Below are positions 34,801 through 42,886 of a stretch of 42,898 bases of DNA, in pieces; the first letter of the stretch is position 1, and each line of letters starts with the position of its first letter. The notes below the pieces were generated by a model. It was not told the DNA's origin and searched no databases. It saw only the letters and a list, made by a program, of their open reading frames with translations. The DNA comes from Ureibacillus thermophilus. GTDB taxonomy: Bacteria > Bacillota > Bacilli > Bacillales_A > Planococcaceae. A program made the translations under genes and the position numbers. Location: assembly GCF_042657185.1 (NCBI RefSeq), contig NZ_JBHSNN010000030.1. One strand, given 5' to 3'.

Positions 34801-35303
34801 AAACAGAAATTGAACGATTCCATTTCCCACGCCAGCAAGATGAACCGTATCTATGTCTTGCGGATTTCTTAAAACCTGTGGATAGCGGCGAGATGGATTA
34901 TGTGGCGCTGATGGTGGTCACTGCTGGACATGGTGCAAAAGAAAAGGCTGATCAATTAAAAGAAGAAGGAAAATTTTTAGAAAGCCATGCTCTTCTATCA
35001 ACAGCTTTAGAGCTTGCGGAAGGATTTGCAGAACGTTTGCATCAGGAAATCCGAGATGATTGGGGATTCCCAGATCCAACTGACTTTACGATGAAAGAAC
35101 GCTTTGCCGCAAAATATCAAGGCCAACGTTTCTCCTTTGGCTATCCGGCTTGTCCAAACTTGGAGGACCAAGAAAAGCTGTTTAAATTATTGAAGCCGGA
35201 GCAAATCGGCGTTTATTTGACAGAAGGCTATATGATGGAGCCGGAAGCAAGCGTATCCGCCATCGTATTTGCCCACCCAAGCGCAAGATATTTTAATGTT
35301 TAA
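31872..35303 (+). CDS. metH: Cobalamin-dependent methionine synthase MetH
   Basis: Full-length, 1143 residues. Modules in order: homocysteine domain (1-325, with GGCCG at 288-292), pterin domain (about 340-620, GERTNVIGSRKF), helical cap and cobalamin domain (about 640-870, with DVHDIGKN at 723-730; His725 is the lower cobalt ligand), and the SAM-binding reactivation domain (about 900-1143, GYPACPNLEDQ). All expected motifs are seen. ATG 31872 is preceded by AAGGAG and overlaps the yitJ end; an upstream open frame inside yitJ is ignored. Under the S-box. Confidence 0.96.
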   Translation: MANHPIEEQLQKRILIIDGAMGTMLQQENLTAEDFGGEEYEGCNEHLVLTRPDVISKIHRAYLEAGADIISTDTFGGTPLVLDEYGLGHKAYEINKKAVELAKAEADKYSTSDWPRFVAGSMGPTTKTLSVTGGVTFDELVENFYIQAKALIYGGADLLLLETSQDMLNVKAATLGIKRAFEETGKELPVMVSATIEPMGTTLAGQSIEAFYISIEHIHPISIGLNCATGPEFMTDHIRSLSELATSYISCYPNAGLPDEEGHYHETPESLSTKLRGFAEKGWLNIVGGCCGTTPAHIKAIREAVKDYKPRPKKEKSHGHAVSGIEPLIYDDSMRPLFIGERTNVIGSRKFKQLIIEGKYEEAAEIARAQVKNGAHVIDICLANPDRDELEDMRKFMKEVVKKVKVPLVIDSTDERVIEEALKYSQGKAIINSINLEDGEERFDKVLPIVKKYGASVVVGTIDEEGMAVTRERKLAIAERSYKILTEKWGLAPEDIIFDPLVFPVGTGDEQYIGAAEETIEGIRLIKEKFPRALTVLGISNVSFGLPPVGREVLNAVFLYHCTQAGLDYAIVNTEKLERYASLPEEEIQLANDLIFNTNDETLAKFTAFYRDKKKEEKKIELPATVEERLKYYIVEGTKEGLIEDLEEARKIFDTPLDIINGPLMDGMAEVGRLFNDNQLIVAEVLQSAGVMKAAVAHLEQYMEKVEDSAGKGKVILATVKGDVHDIGKNLVDIILSNNGYQVIDLGIKVTPAELIEAIRKEKPDIVGLSGLLVKSAQQMVLTAQDFKAAGIDVPILVGGAALTKRFTETKIAAEYDGPVIYAKDAMQGLEHANRLMDPNEREAFLQEIRESREKRLEADAKRANQPKKEVPKKQARTVEDAPVFIPKDLKVHIKKNYSVQHLQPYINMRTLLGHHLGLKGNVEKLLAEKDERAMELYNLVLEILNSGVLKPSGIYQFFPAQSDGDDVVIYCPEDKKTEIERFHFPRQQDEPYLCLADFLKPVDSGEMDYVALMVVTAGHGAKEKADQLKEEGKFLESHALLSTALELAEGFAERLHQEIRDDWGFPDPTDFTMKERFAAKYQGQRFSFGYPACPNLEDQEKLFKLLKPEQIGVYLTEGYMMEPEASVSAIVFAHPSARYFNV

Positions 35304-35307
35304 TTGT

Positions 35308-35339
35308 AAGCATCCCCCGGTTATAGGGGGTGCTTTTTA
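35308..35339 (+). terminator. metH terminator
   Basis: AAGCATCCCCC / GGGGGTGCTT stem with a CGGTTATA-type loop and a T5 tail, 5 bp after the stop. Confidence 0.9.
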
Positions 35340-35345
35340 TTGATA

Positions 35346-35519
35346 GGTTTTGTGTGACAATATTCCTTGTTTTTGTGACCATAAAGCTTATTCCAAATTT
35401 TATCGACAAATTTTGTGTACATAACACCAAAATTTGTGACAATATCGCCTGATTTCGTGAACATAACGCCAGATTTATTTTTTTATCACCAAGATTTGTG
35501 ACAATAACCCTTGTTTTTC
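35346..35519. repeat. Degenerate tandem repeats of about 21-22 bp
   Basis: About seven to eight diverged units with the core TTTTGTGACAATAACNCC. Examples are AATTTGTGACAATATCGCC, GATTTCGTGAACATAACGCC and GATTTGTGACAATAACCC. Other units, such as the one at 35475-35494, are strongly diverged. No coding frame. It fills the gap between metH and the acetyltransferase. Function not known. Confidence 0.75.
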
Positions 35520-35540
35520 AATACTAAGGAGGAAGATTTA

Positions 35541-36029
35541 ATGATTCGCCCAATGATGTTGGAAGATCTCCAAAGTGTTATGGAAATCTATAATGATGCC
35601 ATTTTGCATACCACAGCTCTCTATCGTACCCATCCGCAAACTTTGGAAGAAAGAGAGAATTGGTTTCACGAACACAAGAAAAACAATGAGCCAATGTTCG
35701 TTTATGAAGAGGATGGAGAAGTAGCGGGATTTGCCTCTTTTAATAGATTTTATCCGAATGAAGGCTACAAATATTCCATGGAGCATTCGGTCTACGTTGC
35801 GCCCAAACATCAAGGAAAAGGCATTGGCAAAAAATTATTGCAAACATTAATAGAAGAAGCAAAAAAGCGGGAAGTGCGAACGCTCATTGCAGTCATTGAT
35901 TCGGAGAATACAGCGAGCATCAAGCTGCATGAACAGTTTGGTTTTCAATTTGCTGGCCGTTTAAAAAATGTCGGTTATAAATTTGGCAAATGGCTGGACA
36001 TTGTATATTATCAGCTCCATTTTTATTGA
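35541..36029 (+). CDS. GNAT acetyltransferase, phosphinothricin/methionine-sulfoximine type
   Basis: 162 residues. MIRPMMLEDLQSVMEIYNDAI at the start, PKHQGKGIGKKLLQTL (acetyl-CoA loop) in the middle and LHEQFGFQFAGRLKNVGYKFGKWLD at the end are typical of the Pat/YwnH/MnaT group, which acetylates L-phosphinothricin, methionine sulfoximine or related amino acids. AAGGAGG stands 8 bp before ATG 35541. Natural substrate uncertain. It has its own leader behind the tandem repeats. Confidence 0.88.
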   Translation: MIRPMMLEDLQSVMEIYNDAILHTTALYRTHPQTLEERENWFHEHKKNNEPMFVYEEDGEVAGFASFNRFYPNEGYKYSMEHSVYVAPKHQGKGIGKKLLQTLIEEAKKREVRTLIAVIDSENTASIKLHEQFGFQFAGRLKNVGYKFGKWLDIVYYQLHFY

Positions 36030-36030
36030 G

Positions 36031-36044
36031 ATGACATTTGTCAT
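36031..36044. promoter_or_regulatory. Possible DesR operator (palindrome)
   Basis: ATGACATTTGTCAT is a perfect 6-2-6 palindrome, with further ATGA/TCAT elements nearby (CATGATAT at 36053). It lies 86 bp before the desaturase start, where DesR-P would be expected to act. The precise DesR consensus is not asserted here. Confidence 0.45.
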
Positions 36045-36129
36045 ATGGAAAACATGATATTTGCTTCTACTGATGCAAGGCTTGCCGTTGTACGATGAGA
36101 ATAACATTTTATAGGAACAGGTGAAGCCT

Positions 36130-37155
36130 ATGTCAATGACAAATGCTGAAAAGACGAAAAAGCTGCGAAAAGATGTTGCACCTTTTGCTAAATCGGAAAC
36201 GAAAAAAAGTGTGATTCAAATGATTAACACCATAATCCCGCTTCTTATTTTTTGGGGAATGGGATATACTTTCGCAAGTACGAATCCATGGATCAGCGTG
36301 TTTTGCGCGGTGATTGCTTCCGGTTTTGTCGTGCGCACATTTATTATTTTTCATGATTGTACCCACGGATCCTTCTTCAAAAGCAAAAAGGCAAACGACT
36401 GGGTAGGAAATCTTACAGGGATTCTGACATCCTTCCCTTATGCAAAATGGAGAAGGGAACATTTAATTCACCATGCCACAAGCGGGAATTTGGATAAACG
36501 CGGCATCGGTGACATCGATATGTTAACAACGGATGAATACTTAGCCCTTTCTAAAACAAAAAGATTTTTCTATCGTTTATACCGCAATCCTTTCGTAATG
36601 TTCGGGTTGGGGCCGTTGTATTTAGTTCTCGTTTTAAATCGTTTTAACCGAAAAGATGCGAAGAAAAAAGAACGTTTCAACACGTATTTTACAAATATAG
36701 TGGTTGCTTTAATTATTACTGCTTTAATCATTGCTTTTGGCTGGAAAGCGGTACTCCTTGTTCATGGGGTGACGATGTTTATTGCAGGAGCCCTTGGTAT
36801 TTGGTTGTTTTATATCCAACATACGTATGAAGATTCTTATTTCGAATATGACCCGGAATGGGATTATGTAAAAGCAGCGGTGGAAGGAAGCTCTTTTTAC
36901 AAGCTGCCAAAGATGTTGCAATGGATTACAGGGAATATTGGATACCATCATGTGCATCATTTAGCGCCGAGAGTTCCTAACTATTATTTGGAAGCTGCTC
37001 ACAATTCTGTGCCGCCGCTTCAAAAAGCAACTACGATTACGATTAAAACAAGTCTTGAGTCGGTGCGTTACAAATTGTACGATCCGGAGAAGAAAAAGTT
37101 TGTCACATTTAAAGAAGTAGAAAAATTTTATGTTGGAAAAGTAGTGGAGTCCTGA
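36130..37155 (+). CDS. des: Acyl-lipid fatty acid desaturase (Des type)
   Basis: Membrane diiron enzyme that puts a cis double bond into phospholipid acyl chains on cooling. The three His boxes are HDCTH (75-79), HLIHH (111-115) and HHVHH (273-277). Four or more hydrophobic segments surround them. 341 residues. ATG 36130 follows AGGTGA; a GTG at 36121 lies within this ribosome site. Followed by desK and desR, the order known from B. subtilis, so it is the target gene of that two-component system. Confidence 0.93.
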   Translation: MSMTNAEKTKKLRKDVAPFAKSETKKSVIQMINTIIPLLIFWGMGYTFASTNPWISVFCAVIASGFVVRTFIIFHDCTHGSFFKSKKANDWVGNLTGILTSFPYAKWRREHLIHHATSGNLDKRGIGDIDMLTTDEYLALSKTKRFFYRLYRNPFVMFGLGPLYLVLVLNRFNRKDAKKKERFNTYFTNIVVALIITALIIAFGWKAVLLVHGVTMFIAGALGIWLFYIQHTYEDSYFEYDPEWDYVKAAVEGSSFYKLPKMLQWITGNIGYHHVHHLAPRVPNYYLEAAHNSVPPLQKATTITIKTSLESVRYKLYDPEKKKFVTFKEVEKFYVGKVVES

Positions 37156-37170
37156 AAGTATAGCCTGCTT

Positions 37171-37200
37171 TTGGGACTTTCTTATTTTACAATGTATAAT
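37171..37200 (+). promoter_or_regulatory. Possible desKR promoter
   Basis: TTGGGA (37171-37176), 18-bp spacer, TATAAT (37195-37200), just ahead of the chosen desK start at 37228. This would give constitutive sensor expression beside read-through from des. Confidence 0.5.
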
Positions 37201-37227
37201 GAAAAGAAAAAGGTTGCGTGGAAAACG

Positions 37228-38358
37228 ATGAAGAGCTGGTACATGATTTTTCCGAAAAGTAAATGGATCAGCATTTATATATGGGTTATCTTTTGTATTC
37301 TTCCCTTTTACTTTTTGGTGCGGACATTATCGCCCATTCAAATATTTGTCGGGGTTGTTCTCATTTTGCTTTATTTTTTATCTTATTATTTTTCTTACCA
37401 TTCCAAAAACGGGCTTGTCTATATGTGGGTCAGTTTTGGAATGACATTGAACATCTTGATGACATTGTTTTATGGGTATGTGTATTTATCGATTTTTACA
37501 TCTTTTTTCATTGGAAATATAAAAAACACGGTCGGCTTTTACATCATGTACGGCTTGCATATTGGCTTTACCATTGTCTCTATTGCGGTTGGGTATTTCA
37601 TCGAATTAGAGTCCTTTTTGAACCAGACGCCGTTTATTATCATTACGGTTGTAGGAGTCGTGATTTTGCCTATTGCCATCTACAGCCGAAATAAGCAGGA
37701 AAATTTGGAAGGCGAATTGGAAAGCGCAAAAGAACGCATTGCAGAACTCATCATCCACGAAGAACGCCAGCGGATTGCCAGAGATTTGCATGATACCCTT
37801 GGGCAGAAGCTCTCTATGATTGGGTTGAAAAGCGATTTGGCAAGCCGTCTTGTAGAAAAAAATCCGAAAGCAGCGATACAGGAAATACAAGAAATTCGTC
37901 ATACAGCTCGAATCGCCTTAAAAGAAGTGCGGGAACTTGTTTCAAATATGAAAGCGGTGAAATTGAGCGAAGAATGCATACGGGTGGAGCAACTACTAAA
38001 AGCAGCTGGCATCTCCTATCAATTGATTGGGAACATTCATCAGTTAAAAATTCCTGTATTAGTGGAAAATGTGTTGAGTATGTGTCTGAAGGAAGCCGTT
38101 ACAAATATCGTAAAACATAGCGGCGCGAAACATTGCATCATTGAAATTCAGCAAAATCAAAATGAAGTGATGCTGATGATACAAGATGACGGAAAAGGAA
38201 TCAATGAAAATTCGGGGATTGAAGGAAATGGATTAAAAGGAATGCGGGAACGATTGGAATTCATTAACGGAACATTAACGATTGAAAAAAATCCTGGAGT
38301 GAAATTAACGATTACGATTCCGCTGACCATTACCCACCAGGGAGGAAATGTTATATGA
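37228..38358 (+). CDS. desK: Membrane-fluidity sensor histidine kinase DesK
   Basis: Five hydrophobic helices in the first 150 residues, a coiled-coil linker (EGELESAKERIAEL) and the HisKA_3 motif RDLHDTLGQKLSMIGLKSDLA with phospho-acceptor His188, the same number as in B. subtilis. The ATPase has CLKEAVTNIVKHSGAK (N box), DDGKG and GLKGMRERLE. 376 residues. The start at ATG 37228 aligns with the B. subtilis N-terminus. The open frame reaches back to 37171 and includes an ATG at 37192, but the probable -10 box lies there. The stop overlaps the desR start (ATGA). Confidence 0.93.
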   Translation: MKSWYMIFPKSKWISIYIWVIFCILPFYFLVRTLSPIQIFVGVVLILLYFLSYYFSYHSKNGLVYMWVSFGMTLNILMTLFYGYVYLSIFTSFFIGNIKNTVGFYIMYGLHIGFTIVSIAVGYFIELESFLNQTPFIIITVVGVVILPIAIYSRNKQENLEGELESAKERIAELIIHEERQRIARDLHDTLGQKLSMIGLKSDLASRLVEKNPKAAIQEIQEIRHTARIALKEVRELVSNMKAVKLSEECIRVEQLLKAAGISYQLIGNIHQLKIPVLVENVLSMCLKEAVTNIVKHSGAKHCIIEIQQNQNEVMLMIQDDGKGINENSGIEGNGLKGMRERLEFINGTLTIEKNPGVKLTITIPLTITHQGGNVI

Positions 38359-38963
38359 TACGCATTGTCATTGCTGAAGATCAAGGGATGCTGTTAGGGG
38401 CATTAAGTTCGTTGTTAAACATGGAAGAGGATATGGAAGTCGTTGGGCTTGCCAAAAATGGCGAAGAAGCAGTAAAGCTTGTTCATGAATTGAAGCCGGA
38501 TATTTGCATCATGGATATCGAAATGCCAGTCAAGACAGGGCTTGATGCGGCGGAAGAATTAAATGGCAAAATCGATTGCAAAATCATTATCTTAACGACT
38601 TTTGCAAGACCGGGATATTTTGACCGGGCAAGAAAAGCTGGGGTGCGAGGCTATTTGTTGAAAGACAGCCCAATTGAAGAGCTGGTGAACGCCATTCGGG
38701 GGATTATGGACGGAAGACGGATTTATGCACCGGAGCTTTTGGACATCGTTTATGACGAGGAAAGCGAAAACCCGTTGACGGAACGGGAAAGCCAAGTGCT
38801 GGAACTTGTAGCAGAAGGGAAAACAACCAAAGAAATTGCAGCAGAATTATATTTATCCACAGGAACGGTAAGAAACTACATCTCCACGATTTTGGATAAA
38901 TTGGGCGTCGGAAATCGCATCGAAGCCATTTCTCGATTTAAAGAAAAAGGATGGAATAAATAA
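38355..38963 (+). CDS. desR: Response regulator DesR
   Basis: NarL-type regulator that is phosphorylated by DesK in the cold and activates des. Receiver domain with Asp8/Asp9 region (AEDQ), phospho-site Asp54 in CIMDIEMP, Thr in LTTF, and Lys in LLKDS. The LuxR-type HTH is at the C-terminus (LTERESQVLELVAEGKTTKEIAAELYLSTGTVRNYIS). 202 residues. The start overlaps the desK stop. Dispersed repeat copy 3 follows. Confidence 0.95.
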   Translation: MIRIVIAEDQGMLLGALSSLLNMEEDMEVVGLAKNGEEAVKLVHELKPDICIMDIEMPVKTGLDAAEELNGKIDCKIIILTTFARPGYFDRARKAGVRGYLLKDSPIEELVNAIRGIMDGRRIYAPELLDIVYDEESENPLTERESQVLELVAEGKTTKEIAAELYLSTGTVRNYISTILDKLGVGNRIEAISRFKEKGWNK

Positions 38964-38966
38964 TAG

Positions 38967-39138
38967 AAAGGAGGCTGTCCAGAAAGTCGAACACTTTCTG
39001 AACAGCCTTACTTATTATAGTAATATTCTCTTAAAAACTTTCCCTGCGGTGGTCACAAAACGCGCCTCCTCGTCGCAATTTATCTGCGGCAAAAACTCTA
39101 GCGACAGCCGCAAGGGGGTGTCTTGAAATGCCCCCTTT
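38967..39138 (+). repeat. Dispersed hairpin repeat, copy 3
   Basis: About 172 bp, placed between the convergent desR and proline dehydrogenase genes. It agrees with the reverse complement of copy 1 along nearly the whole length (AAAGTCGAACACTTTCTGAA, TTAAAAACTTTCCCTGCGGT, CGCAATTTATCTGCGGCAAA). The distal hairpin is shortened by about 10-15 bp but has a new perfect stem AAGGGGG / CCCCCTT. Possibly also the terminator for both genes. Confidence 0.85.
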
Positions 39139-39142
39139 GATA

Positions 39143-40120
39143 TTATTTATTCTTTTTTGTGAGGCGTCCCAATGCAAAGGCAGCGGCCATTAGACCAATC
39201 ACTGTGTTTGTCTTTTTATTAAAGATTTGTTTTGTAACAAGGTTAATGTTTTGAGGGCGTTCTGCAAGCCTTCTCATGAAGTAACCATACCAGTCGTTGC
39301 CGAAAGGAACGTAAACGCAGAAGTTATAGCCTTCTTTTGCAAGCTCCAACTGCATATCTTTTCGGAATCCGTAAAGCATTTGGAACTCAAATTTATCCTT
39401 TGGAATATTGTGATCTTTTACAAATTGTTTTACGTGTTTAATCACATTATGGTCGTGTGTTGCAATGGAAGTAAATTTCCCGTTTAATAAGCTGTATTCA
39501 ATAATTTCGATAAAGTGCAAATCGATGTCGCTTTTATCTTGATAAGCAACGCTTGGAGATTCTTTGTAGGCTCCTTTTACAATGCGGAGGCGATAGTCTT
39601 TATATTTTTCCGCATATTCTTTTGCTTTAAAGAAATAGGCTTGAATAACCGTACCGACATTATCGTATGTTTCTGAAACTTTTTCCATTAAATCAAAAGT
39701 TGGTTGGAGCAAATCGTATGTCTCTTGGTCGAAATTTACGTGCATATTGTATTTATGGGCAGCTCCCACAATTTCCATCACATTATCGTAACAGAAATCA
39801 AAGTCGATTTTTAAACCAAGCTGGGAAGGTTTGATGGAGATATGGGCATCTAAACCATTTTCATGGATCGCTTCAATTGTTTCGATAATGTAATCTTTTG
39901 CTTTAATTGCTTCTGAACGTTCGTTTACAAACTCTCCTAGCACGTCAACAGTACATGAAATGCCGTGTTTATTCAGCTCTTTAATGCTTTCGACAACTTC
40001 AGGAATATTTGTACCAGCAACTACGCTTTGGGCACCAAGTTTTAAACCATATTTTTGAGCAGCTTTATTGAGCAATTGATTTTCCGATAATGCGATGAAA
40101 AAGTCACGTAATATTGGCAT
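39143..40120 (-). CDS. putB: Proline dehydrogenase (PutB/FadM type)
   Basis: FAD enzyme that oxidises proline to pyrroline-5-carboxylate, first step of proline use. It is the single-domain 325-residue form found in Firmicutes. TIM-barrel motifs include DVLGEF, HISIKPSQLG, RLRIVKGAYKE, ATHDHN, FEFQMLYGFRKDMQ and YVPFGNDWYGYFMRRLAERPQN. The C-terminal NTVIGLMAAAFALGRL is moderately hydrophobic and may touch the membrane. GAGGAG lies 7 bp before ATG. The pyrroline-carboxylate dehydrogenase gene is not in the window. Confidence 0.93.
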   Translation of the reverse strand: MPILRDFFIALSENQLLNKAAQKYGLKLGAQSVVAGTNIPEVVESIKELNKHGISCTVDVLGEFVNERSEAIKAKDYIIETIEAIHENGLDAHISIKPSQLGLKIDFDFCYDNVMEIVGAAHKYNMHVNFDQETYDLLQPTFDLMEKVSETYDNVGTVIQAYFFKAKEYAEKYKDYRLRIVKGAYKESPSVAYQDKSDIDLHFIEIIEYSLLNGKFTSIATHDHNVIKHVKQFVKDHNIPKDKFEFQMLYGFRKDMQLELAKEGYNFCVYVPFGNDWYGYFMRRLAERPQNINLVTKQIFNKKTNTVIGLMAAAFALGRLTKKNK

Positions 40121-40505
40121 AGCGATCTCCTCTTTTCCTGTTAAGATGTATACAAAAACATTATAGCATAGAAAATTTTTAAACTTCAGAAATCACCATC
40201 TTTATTATTGTTTTTTTGTGACAAAGTTATACGTTTCCCAATGTAGAGTGCGCTTTGCCTTTTTTTCAAAATAACCTGATGGAAACAGCGATTGTGTTTG
40301 TCTTCATTCTCTTATCTTAAAAAAATATAATGAGCATTACAGAGAAATGGATTTACTAACATTATAATGGTTAGAATAGCCTTTGGAAGATACATTTTAA
40401 CATATAGTGTTACGAGATTTGTATAATAATTTATCGAAGCGTTCGAATCAAAAAAAGGAATAGTGTATACTAGAAATTAACGAATAATGGAAGAAGGGAT
40501 CCTAA
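40121..40505. other. Divergent intergenic region putB / pncB
   Basis: No gene. It contains the extended -10 TGCTATAAT of the proline dehydrogenase promoter on the minus strand (40160-40168). On the plus strand there is TATACT (40466-40471) with TTCGAA at 40442-40447, 18 bp upstream, a weak pncB promoter. A near-palindrome CGAAGCGTTCG lies at 40436-40446. No riboswitch pattern was recognised. Confidence 0.55.
40160..40168 (-). promoter_or_regulatory. Extended -10 of the proline dehydrogenase promoter
   Basis: TGCTATAAT on the minus strand, 40 bp ahead of the start codon. The -35 is poor (TGAAGT at 17 bp), which an extended -10 can compensate. Confidence 0.5.
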
Positions 40506-41966
40506 ATGAGAGAAATGTATCAAGATGATTCACTAACATTACACACGGACTTATATCAAATTAATATGGTGGAATGTTATTGGGCTGATGGCATGCATAA
40601 TCGAAAAGCAGTTTTTGAAATATTTTTCAGAAAACTTCCTTTTGGCAATGGATATGCCATTTTTGCGGGACTGGAACGGATTATTGAGTACTTAAAAAAT
40701 TTCCGTTTTAGCGAAACGGATTTAGCTTATTTAAAAGAGTTAGGTTATGATGATGGATTTCTTGAATACTTAAAATCATTGCGTTTTACCGGTTCCTTGT
40801 ATTCTGTTGTTGAAGGGGAGGTTGTATTTGCTAACGAACCGCTTCTTCGCATTGAAGCTCCGCTGGCAGAAGCCCAATTAATCGAAACAGCTCTATTGAA
40901 TATTGTCAATTTTCAAACTTTAATTGCTACAAAAGCAAGCCGCATCAAACAAATTATCAAAGATGAAACCTCTGCAGAATTCGGTTCCCGCCGTGCACAA
41001 GAAATGGATGCAGCCATTTGGGGAGCACGGGCAGCGATTATTGGAGGTTTTGATTCAACATCCAACGTCCGCGCGGGGAAAATCTTTAATATTCCTGTAT
41101 CCGGAACGCATGCCCACGCCTTTGTACAAGCCTACAAAGACGAGTATGAAGCTTTTAAAGCCTATGCAAGAAGACACAAAGATTGCGTTTTTTTAGTGGA
41201 CACTTATAACACATTAAAATCCGGCGTGCCCAATGCCATCCGAGTGGCAAAAGAATTGGGAGACAAAATCAATTTTATCGGGATCCGCTTAGACAGCGGA
41301 GATATCGCCTTTTTATCAAAAGAAGCAAGACGCATGCTGGATGAAGCCGGTTTTACCCAAGCCAAAATAATCGCTTCTAATAATTTAGATGAATACACCA
41401 TTTTAAACTTGAAAGCGCAAGGGGCGAAAGTGGATTCTTGGGGAGTTGGAACGAAACTCATCACGGCATATGACCAGCCTGCATTAGGCGCTGTTTATAA
41501 AATGGTGGCTTTTGAAAATGAAAACGGCGAAATGGAAGATACATTAAAAATTACATCCAATGCAGAAAAAGTCACAACACCTGGACTAAAAAGAGTGTTC
41601 CGCATCATCAATAAGGAAAACGGAAAAGCAGAAGGGGATTACATTACGTTGGAGAATGAAAATCCGCAAGAAGAAAAACGGTTGAAAATGTTCCACCCTG
41701 TGCATACCTTCATCTCTAAATTTGTGACGAATTTTGAAGCAAAAGAATTGCACAAAAAAATCATTGATGAAGGAAAAATCGTGTACGAAAGCCCTTCTGT
41801 ATTGGAAATGCAGCAATACGCGAAGGAAAGTTTGGAATTATTGTGGGATGAGTATAAACGTTCATTGAATCCTGAAGAGTATCCGGTGGACCTTAGCCAA
41901 AAATGCTGGGATAACAAAATGAGAAAAATACAAGAAATCTGGGAAGCCATCGAAAATATGGAATAG
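40506..41966 (+). CDS. pncB: Nicotinate phosphoribosyltransferase
   Basis: Joins nicotinate with PRPP to nicotinate mononucleotide, the entry step for NAD salvage. 486 residues, the long Firmicute form. Motifs include LHTDLYQINM at the start, FGSRRAQEMDAA, GTHAHAFVQAY, LVDTYNTLKSGVPNA, IRLDSGD (PRPP loop) and GVGTKLITAYDQPALGAVYK. Ribosome site AGAAGGG 8 bp before ATG. nadE follows after 18 bp, so the two form an operon. Confidence 0.95.
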   Translation: MREMYQDDSLTLHTDLYQINMVECYWADGMHNRKAVFEIFFRKLPFGNGYAIFAGLERIIEYLKNFRFSETDLAYLKELGYDDGFLEYLKSLRFTGSLYSVVEGEVVFANEPLLRIEAPLAEAQLIETALLNIVNFQTLIATKASRIKQIIKDETSAEFGSRRAQEMDAAIWGARAAIIGGFDSTSNVRAGKIFNIPVSGTHAHAFVQAYKDEYEAFKAYARRHKDCVFLVDTYNTLKSGVPNAIRVAKELGDKINFIGIRLDSGDIAFLSKEARRMLDEAGFTQAKIIASNNLDEYTILNLKAQGAKVDSWGVGTKLITAYDQPALGAVYKMVAFENENGEMEDTLKITSNAEKVTTPGLKRVFRIINKENGKAEGDYITLENENPQEEKRLKMFHPVHTFISKFVTNFEAKELHKKIIDEGKIVYESPSVLEMQQYAKESLELLWDEYKRSLNPEEYPVDLSQKCWDNKMRKIQEIWEAIENME

Positions 41967-41984
41967 GTTTAGGGGGAATGCCAA

Positions 41985-42812
41985 GTGGAGAGCTTACAAC
42001 AACAAATCATTAAAGAGCTGCACGTTCTTCCGAAAATCAATCCTGCTGAAGAAGTGCGGAAGTCCGTTGAGTTTTTAAAAGAATATGCGAAGAAGCATTC
42101 CTTTATAAGAGGATTTGTCATTGCCATCAGTGGAGGACAAGATTCCACATTGGTTGGGAAGTTGACGCAAATGGCCGTCGATGAATTAAATGAAGAAGCA
42201 GGTGAACAAAAATATTCTTGTTATGCAGTTCGCCTTCCTTACGGGGAGCAAAAGGACGAACAAGATGCGCAAGATGCCATTCAATTTATTCAGCCGACAA
42301 AAGTCATTACAGTCAATATTAAAAAAGCGGTGGATGCCAGCGTAGAGGCGCTGCGGGAAGCCGGAATCGTGTTGAGCGATTTTGCAAAAGGCAATGAAAA
42401 AGCCCGTGAACGAATGAAAGCGCAATATTCCATCGCCATGATGACCAACTCTGTCGTTGTCGGAACGGATCATGCGGCGGAAGCGGTGACGGGATTTTAC
42501 ACGAAATACGGAGATGGCGGCGTCGATTTAGTGCCGATTTTCCGATTAAATAAGCGTCAAGGGAAGCAGCTTCTTCAATATTTAGGCTGCCCTGAACATT
42601 TATACAAAAAAACGCCGACTGCTGACTTGGAAGATGATAGGCCACAACTGCCAGATGAAGCGGCTTTAGGGGTATCTTATGAAATGATTGACGATTATTT
42701 GGAAGGAAAACCTGTGCCGGAGGAAGCAAGAAAAATCATTGAAGGGCATTACTTGCGCTCGCAGCATAAACGCCATATGCCAATTACGATCTTTGATGAT
42801 TTTTGGAAATAA
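41985..42812 (+). CDS. nadE: Ammonia-dependent NAD(+) synthetase
   Basis: Amidates nicotinate adenine dinucleotide to NAD+. It has the ATP pyrophosphatase loop SGGQDS (49-54), MMTNSVVVGTDHAAEAVTGFYTKYGDGGVD, FRLNKRQGKQLL and KTPTADLEDDRPQLPDE. 275 residues, single-domain form without a glutaminase part, so it uses ammonia. GTG start, 9 bp after GGGGGA. End of the pncB-nadE pair. Confidence 0.96.
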   Translation: MESLQQQIIKELHVLPKINPAEEVRKSVEFLKEYAKKHSFIRGFVIAISGGQDSTLVGKLTQMAVDELNEEAGEQKYSCYAVRLPYGEQKDEQDAQDAIQFIQPTKVITVNIKKAVDASVEALREAGIVLSDFAKGNEKARERMKAQYSIAMMTNSVVVGTDHAAEAVTGFYTKYGDGGVDLVPIFRLNKRQGKQLLQYLGCPEHLYKKTPTADLEDDRPQLPDEAALGVSYEMIDDYLEGKPVPEEARKIIEGHYLRSQHKRHMPITIFDDFWK

Positions 42813-42844
42813 AGAAATCGCGTTCTCAAAAACATACTAACATT

Positions 42845-42886
42845 AGTAGTACAGACCTAGGCCAAGGTTTGTGCTACTATTTTTTT
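42845..42886 (+). terminator. pncB-nadE terminator
   Basis: AGTAGTACAGACC pairs with GGTTTGTGCTACT with two wobble pairs, followed by a run of T (42880-42886). Confidence 0.85.

Noticed and set aside
35346..35519. CRISPR array
   Set aside because: Units are diverged and contiguous, without unique spacers, and no cas gene is in the window.
40121..40505. Riboswitch or NAD-related regulator site ahead of pncB
   Set aside because: No known riboswitch core found; the CGAAGCGTTCG near-palindrome alone is too short to assign.
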